From contig USLV01000058.1 in assembly GCA_900555705.1 (NCBI GenBank), forward strand, positions 1-7,113: a stretch of 7,113 nucleotides of DNA. Direction: 5' to 3'. The notes under the pieces are model-generated. The model searched no databases and was not told the origin of the DNA. It was given only the letters and a program-made list of their open reading frames with translations. Position 1 is the first letter of the stretch; each line of letters begins with the position of its first letter. A program made the position numbers and the translations under genes. The stretch comes from an uncultured Oscillospiraceae bacterium. GTDB taxonomy: Bacteria; Bacillota; Clostridia; Oscillospirales; Acutalibacteraceae. This document shows, piece by piece, positions 1-5,415 of this stretch.

Positions 1-36
1 AGGTCTCGTGGGCTCGGAGATGTGTATAAGAGACAG
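1..36. other. Illumina Nextera adapter remnant (artefact)
   Basis: Positions 3-36 match the Nextera read-2 transposase adapter from memory, including the 19-bp Tn5 mosaic end AGATGTGTATAAGAGACAG at 18-36. The two bases before it (AG) could be the end of an i7 index. This is library-preparation sequence left on the contig end, not bacterial DNA and not a natural Tn5 end. Genomic sequence begins at 37. Confidence 0.97.
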
Positions 37-140
37 TTCAAAAGGTGACAAAGCAGATTGTCGTTGGGTTAGATGCCTGTAAAATGCAAGCGATTTTGAC
101 CGCATTTTTGGCTACGCCTTTTTGAGCTTGGGCGTTTTTC
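37..140 (-). repeat. Possible dispersed non-coding repeat, cut by the contig end
   Basis: The stretch differs from the rest of the window: it is AT-richer and holds three GC-N-TTTTT units (102-109, 116-123, 132-139). Read on the minus strand from an ATG at 103-105, one frame stays open to the adapter junction and begins MRSKSLAFYRHLTQRQSALS. I recall short hypothetical proteins with this kind of sequence annotated many times in gut Firmicutes genomes, which would fit a dispersed repeat rather than a gene. That recall cannot be verified here. A contig ending inside a repeat would also explain the assembly break. No good ribosome binding site or conserved domain is visible, so I do not call a CDS. 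Confidence 0.35.
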
Positions 141-164
141 TGCTCCGTATGGTCGCTCTCCGGC

Positions 165-200
165 AAAAAAAGGGTTCTGTGCGAGAAAGCACAGAACCCT
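165..200 (-). terminator. Rho-independent terminator after the GNAT gene
   Basis: A perfect 12-bp stem (171-182 with 189-200, arm AGGGTTCTGTGC) encloses a 6-base loop. On the minus strand it is followed by a run of seven T (A165-A171 on the plus strand). It starts directly after the TAA stop at 201-203 and so ends the minus-strand operon. The opposite side reads TTTATTCATTTT on the plus strand, so weak bidirectional activity is possible. Confidence 0.92.
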
Positions 201-632
201 TTATTCATTTTCCGCGTCCCACGACAACAGCAGTTCATATTGCCCCGTTTCCGGCGACAGCTCCTCCGAGACAACCGACAGGCCCTCCCGGAGATAGAAC
301 GCCGTCGCCCGCCGATTTTCCCGATAGACATGCAGGGTGAAGGACGGGCAATGTTCTTTGACATGAGCCAGCAGCCGTCTGCCAATTCCACGAGAGCGGC
401 AGTCCCGGTCAACAAAAATCCCGGCGAGATAGCCATCCGTCACCCCCGCGAAGCCCTGTATTCTGCCGTCCTCTTCATACAGGTAGAGATCCGCCTGTGG
501 CAGCAGCTCCCGCACCTCGGCGGCATGGGACAGCCAGTATTCCCGGGGCACAAAGGCATGCGCCTCCAGATTGCCCGCCAGCCATAGCTGCATCAGCCGA
601 TCGAGATCCTCCGGCCGGAATGTCCGAATCAT
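201..632 (-). CDS. GNAT family N-acetyltransferase (YjaB-like)
   Basis: This 143-residue protein is a single GNAT domain that would transfer an acetyl group from acetyl-CoA to an unknown amine. Motif A is clear: beta-4 (GIFVD, 71-75) leads into the acetyl-CoA pyrophosphate loop R79-x-x-G82-x-G84. Motif B contains the usual aromatic residue (ATAFYLREGL, Y113). The N-terminus (RPEDLDRLMQLWLAGNLEAH) resembles the YjaB type of small cytoplasmic acetyltransferase. The length is normal for a single-domain GNAT. The ATG at 630-632 has a GGGGAGGA Shine-Dalgarno site (638-645) five bases upstream. It lies 20 bases downstream of the M24 peptidase gene and is the last gene before a strong terminator, so it is probably co-transcribed with that gene. 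The substrate cannot be predicted from the sequence. The family call is secure and the subfamily is only a resemblance. Confidence 0.9.
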   Translation of the reverse strand: MIRTFRPEDLDRLMQLWLAGNLEAHAFVPREYWLSHAAEVRELLPQADLYLYEEDGRIQGFAGVTDGYLAGIFVDRDCRSRGIGRRLLAHVKEHCPSFTLHVYRENRRATAFYLREGLSVVSEELSPETGQYELLLSWDAENE

Positions 633-652
633 ACCTGTCCTCCCCTTCCGCC

Positions 653-1720
653 TCAGAGCACCAGCAGTTCCTTCGGCGCATGGGTGAGATTTTCGCAGCC
701 GTCCGGCGTGATGACAACCATGTCCTCGATGCGGACGCCAAACCGGCCCGGCAGATAGATCCCCGGCTCGACCGTCACGACCGCACCGGTGTGCAGCACC
801 TGTTCCCCCGAAAGCGGCGAGAGACGCGGCTGCTCGTGGATTTCCATGCCGACGCCATGACCCGTGCCGTGGCCGAAGCAGTCGCCGTAGCCCGCCACCT
901 CGATGATCTCCCGCGCGGCACGATCCCCCTCGACACAGGGCAGTCCATCCCGCAAAACAGCCAGCGCGGCCTCCTGCGCCGCGAGCACCGTATCATAGAC
1001 CCGCCGCTGCTCCTCTGACACGGTCCCCACCGCGACGGTGCGGGTCATATCGGAATGCCAGCCATCCACCCGCGCACCGAAGTCCATCGTCACAAAATCA
1101 CCTTTTTGGATGACCCGCTCGCCCGGCACGCCGTGCGGCAGTGAGCTGTTCTCACCGGAGACGACAATAAAGTCAAAGGCAACCGCCTCCGCCCCCGCTT
1201 TCCGAACGGCAAATTCTAGATCAAGCGCAATCTCCCGCTCTGTCCGCCCCGGCTCAATGCGGGAGAGAATATGGGAAAACCCGAACTCGGTCAGCGCCTG
1301 TGCCGCTCGGATTTTCTCCAGCTGGGCCGGGGTTTTCGTCAGCCGCAGCTCCGAAAGCCAGTCGTCCAGCGACGCATCGCCGACCAGCTCCATTCCAGGC
1401 AACGCCGCCCGCAGCCGGGCCGCCTCCGCCAGCGTCATCCCATCTGCCTCGACAAAGAGGCGACGGATTTTTCGCTCAGCCAGCTGTTCTCCAATGGTTT
1501 CCAGCGCGCGTCGATAGCAGAGGCAGGGCATGTCCGCCACTGCCCGCCGGGCCGCCTCGATATAGCGGGAATCCGTCAGAAACAACGCGTCCGCCGACGT
1601 CACGAGCACCCATCCGTCGCTCGAGGGAAAGTCCGTCAGGAACCGACGATTGTGCGGCGCGGCGATCAACGCCGCATCCGCCGGGCCAAGTCGCCGCGCC
1701 AATGCGGCCGCAGGCGTCAT
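653..1720 (-). CDS. M24 family metallopeptidase (Xaa-Pro aminopeptidase/dipeptidase type)
   Basis: This 355-residue cytoplasmic metallopeptidase has an N-terminal creatinase-like domain (about 1-125) and a C-terminal pita-bread M24 catalytic domain (about 130-350). All five expected dinuclear metal ligands are present: D213 and D224 (MDFG...SDMTRT, the family's 11-residue spacing), H288 (GHGTGHGVG), E318 (VEPGIYLP) and E332 (RIEDMVV). The supporting histidines H196 (LPHG) and H295 (EIHEQP) are also there. Such enzymes remove residues next to proline, acting as aminopeptidase P or as prolidase, and the sequence alone does not decide which. The ATG overlaps the aroQ stop codon as ATGA (1717-1720), so translation is probably coupled. 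In many Firmicutes this gene sits between aroQ and efp. Here efp is absent and an acetyltransferase gene follows. The length is typical and no catalytic residue is missing. Confidence 0.94.
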   Translation of the reverse strand: MTPAAALARRLGPADAALIAAPHNRRFLTDFPSSDGWVLVTSADALFLTDSRYIEAARRAVADMPCLCYRRALETIGEQLAERKIRRLFVEADGMTLAEAARLRAALPGMELVGDASLDDWLSELRLTKTPAQLEKIRAAQALTEFGFSHILSRIEPGRTEREIALDLEFAVRKAGAEAVAFDFIVVSGENSSLPHGVPGERVIQKGDFVTMDFGARVDGWHSDMTRTVAVGTVSEEQRRVYDTVLAAQEAALAVLRDGLPCVEGDRAAREIIEVAGYGDCFGHGTGHGVGMEIHEQPRLSPLSGEQVLHTGAVVTVEPGIYLPGRFGVRIEDMVVITPDGCENLTHAPKELLVL

Positions 1721-2151
1721 ACGAGCAGCTCCTTCAGCGCATGGAGGCCGAGAATATAACTCATCGCCCCAAAGCCGCTGATCTGGCCGCGACAGACCGG
1801 CGCAATCACCGAGGTGTGCCGGAACTCGTCGCGGGCGTGGATATTCGAGAGGTGCACCTCCACCACCGGCAGCCGGATCGCCGCGATCGCATCGCGAATG
1901 GCATAGCTGTAGTGGGTGTAGGCGCCCGCGTTGAGTATGATGCCGTCGAAACGGCCGATCGCGGCGTGCAGCCGATCAATCAGCGCGCCCTCGGAATTCG
2001 ACTGATCAAAGGAGACAGCGAGCCCAAGTGTCTCCGCTGCCGCCGCAATACGGCCGCAAACTGCCTCATAGCTGTCGCTGCCGTAGACCCCCGGCTCCCG
2101 CATGCCCAGCAGGTTGAGGTTCGGCCCATTGAGTACCAATATCTCTTTCAT
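1717..2151 (-). CDS. aroQ: Type II 3-dehydroquinate dehydratase
   Basis: AroQ dehydrates 3-dehydroquinate to 3-dehydroshikimate in the shikimate pathway, as a cytoplasmic dodecamer in known members. At 144 residues the length is typical. Diagnostic motifs are visible in order: the N-terminal lid NGPNLNLLGMREPGVYG (8-24) with R18 and catalytic Y23; QSNSEGALID (50-59); N74 in the segment ILNAGAYTH; catalytic H100 in VEVHLSNIHARDEFRHTS; and R111. Residue 75 is alanine where many family members have NPG, probably a tolerated variant. The ATG at 2149-2151 follows a GGAAGGGGAA purine-rich ribosome binding site (2157-2166). The 3' end overlaps the peptidase start by four bases. A gap of 21 bases separates it from the upstream TIM-barrel gene, consistent with one transcript. 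No other shikimate gene is in the window. Confidence 0.96.
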   Translation of the reverse strand: MKEILVLNGPNLNLLGMREPGVYGSDSYEAVCGRIAAAAETLGLAVSFDQSNSEGALIDRLHAAIGRFDGIILNAGAYTHYSYAIRDAIAAIRLPVVEVHLSNIHARDEFRHTSVIAPVCRGQISGFGAMSYILGLHALKELLV

Positions 2152-2172
2152 GGAAATTCCCCTTCCTATCTC

Positions 2173-3042
2173 TCAGCTCTCCTGCCCTGCCGCCCGGCGC
2201 CAGAGCGCCTGCAACGCGGCGGCGTCCGCTGCCTGTGTCCCGGCAGACTCACAGATGAACACCGGCGCGAGCCCCCGCTCCGCGATCAGCCGCATCAGCG
2301 GTGCAGGCTCGGGGCCATACTGCTCGTCCGCAAAGGTCAGATGGCACTTCTCACCCCCAGCGGTGTATTCGATCTTGGAAAAATGCGCGTGGAAACGGCG
2401 GCCCCGTTCCTCTCCGAGCCGGTTGTGGATCGCGTCGAGAATGGCGGCAAAGGCCTCCTCCGAGTTGACGCCGCCCCTTGTCCGGCTGTTGAGATGGCCG
2501 AAATCGATGCAGGGCAGCATCCGCTCGTCGAGCAGACAGAAATCAAGCACCTCATCGAGATCGCCGAGCTGGTTGATCTTCCCCATCGTCTCCGGACAGA
2601 TGCGGACTGCGGAGAGTCCCTCCTCGTCCAGCACCCGCTGCGCGCGATGCAGCGTCCCGGCGGCGATGATCGAGGCCTCGGCCCGCGTCCGCCCCCCGAG
2701 GCCGCCGGGATGCACGACAATACGATCCCCGCCCATCTGTGAAACCGCCCGTGCAGAATCCAGAATATAGCGGATACTGTTCTCCCGCTTCTCCTCCTCG
2801 GCAGAGGCGAGCGAGATAAAATAGGGGGCATGAAGCGAGATCGCCACCTCTGCGGCAGCTGCTCGCGCCGCCATCTCCCGTGCCGTCGCCTCGCTCACAC
2901 GTACTCCGCGGCCACACTGGTATTCATAGGCACCGAGCCCCTGGGACCGCACCCAGCCGGGCGCCTCCAGCGTTGTCTTGCAGCCCGCGTCATAAAAAGC
3001 GTCGCTGTTGCCCGCAGGGCCAAAAATTGGTTGTTCGCTCAT
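2173..3042 (-). CDS. Endonuclease IV-like TIM-barrel protein (AP endonuclease family 2)
   Basis: This 289-residue protein belongs to the xylose isomerase-like TIM-barrel superfamily and looks closest to endonuclease IV, which cuts DNA 5' to abasic sites with a trinuclear zinc centre. Compared with E. coli Nfo from memory, metal ligands line up at H71 (LHAPYF), H111 (VVHPGG), E151 (CPETMGK), D180 and H183 (CIDFGHLN), H220 (HAHFSK), H234 (EKCHL) and E265 (ICESAG). The Nfo Asp-x-His pair is replaced by E231-K-C-H234, so that site is altered. I chose the ATG at 3040-3042 because AGGA (3049-3052) lies six bases upstream and the family usually begins close to FGPAGNSD. An alternative ATG at 3061-3063 overlaps the yqeG stop as ATGA but has no Shine-Dalgarno site. 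The gene lies within the yqeG-aroQ cluster. True AP endonuclease activity is probable but not proven, and a sugar-phosphate isomerase-like role remains possible. Confidence 0.85.
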   Translation of the reverse strand: MSEQPIFGPAGNSDAFYDAGCKTTLEAPGWVRSQGLGAYEYQCGRGVRVSEATAREMAARAAAAEVAISLHAPYFISLASAEEEKRENSIRYILDSARAVSQMGGDRIVVHPGGLGGRTRAEASIIAAGTLHRAQRVLDEEGLSAVRICPETMGKINQLGDLDEVLDFCLLDERMLPCIDFGHLNSRTRGGVNSEEAFAAILDAIHNRLGEERGRRFHAHFSKIEYTAGGEKCHLTFADEQYGPEPAPLMRLIAERGLAPVFICESAGTQAADAAALQALWRRAAGQES

Positions 3043-3059
3043 ATCCTGTCCTTTCCCTG

Positions 3060-3563
3060 TCATAACCGGTTTTCATACCGGCGGAGAATTTTTTCCTCCA
3101 GCCGTCGTTTATACATCATCAGCGGCTTACCCTCTTCCAGCAGGATTGGCCGCACCTGCACACAGTGAATCCCGGCGAGACGCGCACCCAGCACATCGGT
3201 CAGGCTCTGGTCGCCGATCATCACGCACCGCTTTCGGGACAGTCCCAGCCGTCGGCAGCCGCGCAGGAAGCCGATGGGCAGCGGTTTGCACGCCATCGAC
3301 ACAAACCCGAGCGACAGCCGTCCGGCAAAGGGCGCGACCCGTTTCCGCCGGGCATTGGACAGGATGAGCAGCGAAAAGCCCTCCTCCCGCATCCGGTCGA
3401 GCCAGTCCGTCACCGCCGGTTCCAGTGCCTGGCTGCCGTGGGTCGTCAGCGTATTGTCGACGTCCAGCATCAGCCCCTCGGCACCGAGAGCGCGCAGCTC
3501 CGCCGGTGTGATATCGGTAATGCGGTTTTTCAGCAGGGTTGGATGCAGCAGCGACAAAGACAA
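3060..3563 (-). CDS. yqeG: YqeG family HAD IIIA-type phosphatase
   Basis: This small cytoplasmic HAD-superfamily phosphatase has 167 residues from the chosen start, typical of YqeG. HAD motifs are all present: motif I D34-V-D36-N-T (nucleophile and acid/base aspartates), motif II S69 in LILSNA, motif III K93 in CKP, and motif IV GD118QSLTD123. Some bacterial YqeG proteins and the related mitochondrial Gep4/PTPMT-like enzymes act on phosphatidylglycerophosphate, but the substrate here is unknown. I favour the TTG at 3561-3563, which has AAGGA just upstream and begins MSLSLLHPTL like other family members. A longer in-frame TTG start at 3641 has a strong AGGAGGA nine bases upstream. However, the extra 26 codons include AT-rich, locally rare codons (ATA, AGA, AAA) and overlap a promoter-like sequence. 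The stop lies 17 bases before the TIM-barrel start. Confidence 0.9.
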   Translation of the reverse strand: MSLSLLHPTLLKNRITDITPAELRALGAEGLMLDVDNTLTTHGSQALEPAVTDWLDRMREEGFSLLILSNARRKRVAPFAGRLSLGFVSMACKPLPIGFLRGCRRLGLSRKRCVMIGDQSLTDVLGARLAGIHCVQVRPILLEEGKPLMMYKRRLEEKILRRYENRL

Positions 3564-3612
3564 CGCTTCCTTTCCGGATCGACCACCGGGCTGATCGGCG
3601 GCTCTCTTTTTT

Positions 3613-3641
3613 ATCTTATCATATGCGAGGAGGAAATGCAA
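3613..3641 (-). promoter_or_regulatory. Candidate sigma-A promoter for the yqeG operon
   Basis: On the minus strand TTGCAT (3636-3641), a 17-base spacer and TAAGAT (3613-3618) form a -35/-10 pair. TGA directly before the -10 gives an extended TGn element. The hexamers match consensus only partly (3/6 and 4/6). Initiation would fall about 40-45 bases upstream of the preferred yqeG start, which suits a five-gene transcript ending at 165. Read-through from the amidase gene is an alternative. Confidence 0.4.
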
Positions 3642-3656
3642 TGCGGGACTCCTCCT
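3628..3656. repeat. Inverted repeat in the amidase-yqeG gap
   Basis: AGGAGGA at 3628-3634 is the exact complement of TCCTCCT at 3650-3656, separated by 15 bases. In minus-strand RNA the first arm is itself a strong Shine-Dalgarno sequence and the second arm would mask it. There is no T-run next to the stem, so it is not a convincing intrinsic terminator. It may attenuate or block initiation at the TTG at 3641, or be a chance repeat. Confidence 0.45.
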
Positions 3657-3664
3657 GCTTCTCT

Positions 3665-4429
3665 TTATTCTGGCGCTGTCGTCTGCGAAGGATCCGCGTT
3701 CTTCCCGACTGCTCCCTGCAAAATCAGTCTCGCATCCGTTGTATCGACCCGATCGTCGCCGTTGACGTCCGCAGCAGCAGCCTCCGTCTCGCTCAACTCA
3801 ATTTTCTCTACCGCCGCCTGCAACACCAGTCGTGCGTCGGCCGTATCAACCCGGCCATCCCCATTGACATCTCCCAGTTCACGTTTTGCATAGGGGTCGA
3901 CAAAGGTCAGTCCAAAGATCTCGCAGAACGCCCGAACGGTTCGGGCCGCGAGCTCCCGCAGGTGCCCATGCAGCCACGCTGCATCATCCGGATTGTCGTG
4001 GAATACCAGCTCTTCATAGATGGCCACTGCTCTGGTGCTGTTCAGTTCATAGAGATCCGTTCGTTCCCGGACGACGCAGGGATAGGGATATATCTCGCGA
4101 CGATACTTGAGGATCACCTCCGCCCATTCGCGCCCTTTTCCGCTTGGCCAGACCATCGGACGGCTGCCCTGTACCTGTCCATTCGCGGCATTGGTATGCA
4201 CGGTATAGTGCAGGTCGGCCCCCCAGGCGTTGGATTCCTCAACCGAAAGCCGGATCTTCTGGCCGCGGTTTTCCCGATCCGCCCGTTTCCATTCAAAACC
4301 GCAGGCGCGGAGATAGGGAATCAACTCGTCGGCATAGAGATTGGTATGAATATTTTCTCCGCATCTGGACGAATAGGCGCAGGGGTGATCCGTCTCGTGT
4401 GCGGCTGGTGAAATGTAAATCTTCGGCAT
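3665..4429 (-). CDS. N-acetylmuramoyl-L-alanine amidase (Amidase_3 type) with C-terminal type I dockerin
   Basis: This 254-residue protein has two parts. Residues 1 to about 175 form a zinc amidase_3 domain that would cleave the bond between N-acetylmuramic acid and L-alanine in peptidoglycan. Ligands are H11 (SPAAH), E25 (CGENIH) and H78 (TVHTNAANG), with E140 in EELVFHDNPDDA matching the catalytic glutamate position. Residues 186-240 are a type I dockerin with two calcium-binding F-hand repeats (D187-V-N189-G-D191...D195..D198 and D221-V-N223-G-D225...D229..D232), each followed by the usual helix (ARLVLQAAV, ARLILQGAV). Dockerins bind cohesins on extracellular scaffolds. Oddly, there is no signal peptide: H11 is already a zinc ligand, and the in-frame stop at 4469-4471 leaves no upstream start codon. 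AGGG lies seven bases before the ATG. The amidase half resembles phage-type or leaderless endolysins, so release by lysis or a non-classical route is possible. No phage genes are nearby. Confidence 0.9.
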   Translation of the reverse strand: MPKIYISPAAHETDHPCAYSSRCGENIHTNLYADELIPYLRACGFEWKRADRENRGQKIRLSVEESNAWGADLHYTVHTNAANGQVQGSRPMVWPSGKGREWAEVILKYRREIYPYPCVVRERTDLYELNSTRAVAIYEELVFHDNPDDAAWLHGHLRELAARTVRAFCEIFGLTFVDPYAKRELGDVNGDGRVDTADARLVLQAAVEKIELSETEAAAADVNGDDRVDTTDARLILQGAVGKNADPSQTTAPE

Positions 4430-4570
4430 CCGTTTTCCCTCATTTCGAAAATTTGGGCGTCTCCCTTTTTATCGTATGCCGGGCGATCCGGACAGGTGCG
4501 AAAATCCGTGTTACCCGCTGATATTTTTCCCATCCTTCGTCATACTAACAGGCAAGGGCTTCTTTTTCCT

Positions 4571-4606
4571 TGATTGAATATGAAATATTTTGATTGATTT
4601 TGATTT
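4571..4606 (+). promoter_or_regulatory. Phased TGATT repeats, candidate FruR operator
   Basis: Just upstream of the fruR -35, TGATTGA occurs at 4571-4577 and again at 4591-4597, exactly 20 bases apart. A further TGATT follows at 4601-4605, and TGAAAT lies at 4581-4586, so TGA recurs every 10 bases on one face of the helix. AATAT-GAA-ATATT (4577-4589) is a small inverted repeat inside the block. DeoR-family repressors commonly bind short direct repeats near their own promoter, so this is a reasonable operator. An AT-rich UP element is an alternative. The rest of 4430-4665 shows no small gene, RNA or terminator that I can support. Confidence 0.4.
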
Positions 4607-4613
4607 TTTATGC

Positions 4614-4642
4614 TTGACAAAGAAAGATTTTGCGTATATACT
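4614..4642 (+). promoter_or_regulatory. Sigma-A promoter of the fruRKA operon
   Basis: A perfect -35 TTGACA (4614-4619), a 17-base spacer and a -10 TATACT (4637-4642, 5/6 consensus) point at fruR. Initiation is expected near 4649, which leaves a leader of only about 17 bases. That leader consists almost wholly of the purine-rich ribosome binding site AGGGGGCGGG (4651-4660) before the ATG at 4666. Confidence 0.88.
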
Positions 4643-4665
4643 GAGGGCAAAGGGGGCGGGAATAC

Positions 4666-5415
4666 ATGCTGACAGAAGAACGATATGCCGCCATTCTCGG
4701 GGCTCTCGAGGAGAAAAAGGCGGTTACGGTGGCGGAGCTGACCCGGCGGGTCGGGGTCTCGGAATCCACCATTCGCCGGGATCTCGCGGCACTGCACGAG
4801 CTTGGCCGTCTTGTCAAGGTGCACGGCGGCGCGACCGTCCCAGAACGGGATTTCACAGCACGCGAGGAGGATATTCCGACCAAATCCGGGCTCTGTATCG
4901 AGGAAAAACAGCGCATCGCCCGCTACGCTGCCGGGCTCGTTCAGGACGACGATTTCGTCTATCTCGACGCCGGTACAACGACCGAGAGTATGATCGACTA
5001 TCTCGGTGCAACCCGGGCCACCTTCCTGACCAACGGCATTGTGCACGCCAAAAAGCTGGCGCAGCGCGGACTCAAGGTCTATGTTGTCGGTGGTCAGCTC
5101 AAGCGTTCCACCGAGGCAATCGTCGGCGCAGAGGCGGTTGAAAGTCTTGGCCGCTACAACTTTTCTAAATGCTTTCTCGGTACAAACGGCATTTCGGTCG
5201 AGGCGGGACTGACGACACCGGACGTCGAGGAAGCGCGGCTCAAAACCGCTGCTGCAGGCCGCAGCTACGTTCCCTTCGTTCTGGCGGATCACACCAAGTT
5301 CGGCAAGGTCTCCGCCGTCACCTTCTTTCCGCTGGAACGGGCCTGTGTGCTGACCGATCGTCTGCCGGATGCGGCTTATACTGAAAAAACCGTCGTCAAG
5401 GAGGTTCCCGTATGA
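4666..5415 (+). CDS. fruR: DeoR/GlpR family transcriptional regulator of the fructose operon
   Basis: This 249-residue DNA-binding repressor has an N-terminal DeoR winged helix-turn-helix (about 6-57). The recognition helix is VSESTIRRDL (31-40), followed by the family's wing LVKVHGGA. The C-terminal sugar-phosphate sensing domain (about 75-230) is isomerase-like and shows DAGTTT (101-106), LTNG (121-124), GGQL (142-145), GTNGI (172-176), K194 and LADHTKFGK (206-214). These are the usual ligand-pocket segments. Position as the first gene before fruK and fruA, with a 4-base ATGA overlap into fruK (5412-5415), identifies it as FruR. Fructose-1-phosphate is the expected inducer by analogy. Because it shares the transcript with fruK, it should be autoregulated. 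The start has a purine-rich Shine-Dalgarno site nine bases upstream. It is not related to the LacI-type FruR/Cra of enterobacteria. Confidence 0.93.
   Translation: MLTEERYAAILGALEEKKAVTVAELTRRVGVSESTIRRDLAALHELGRLVKVHGGATVPERDFTAREEDIPTKSGLCIEEKQRIARYAAGLVQDDDFVYLDAGTTTESMIDYLGATRATFLTNGIVHAKKLAQRGLKVYVVGGQLKRSTEAIVGAEAVESLGRYNFSKCFLGTNGISVEAGLTTPDVEEARLKTAAAGRSYVPFVLADHTKFGKVSAVTFFPLERACVLTDRLPDAAYTEKTVVKEVPV

Noticed and set aside
18..36. Tn5 mosaic end as a sign of a natural transposon
   Set aside because: The flanking bases 3-17 are the rest of the Nextera adapter and no transposase gene is present, so it is a library artefact.
38..436. Minus-strand open frame of 132 codons at the contig end
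   Set aside because: It runs through the terminator hairpin and overlaps the GNAT gene in another frame. Its N-terminal half is shadow sequence, and its tail falls in the possible repeat.
1300..2742. Long plus-strand open frame (480 codons) across aroQ, the M24 peptidase and the TIM-barrel gene
   Set aside because: It is antisense to three genes with clear catalytic motifs. Its translation is rich in Arg, Pro and Ala with no domain, as expected from GC-rich shadow frames.
3665..4429. Prophage remnant around the amidase
   Set aside because: The amidase resembles phage-type lysins, but no holin, structural gene, integrase or attachment site is visible. The flanking genes are housekeeping and sugar-uptake functions.
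4540..5292. Minus-strand open frame of 250 codons opposite fruR
   Set aside because: It runs through the fruR promoter and the fruR coding region. It has no recognisable domain or ribosome binding site, while fruR on the other strand has full DeoR motifs.
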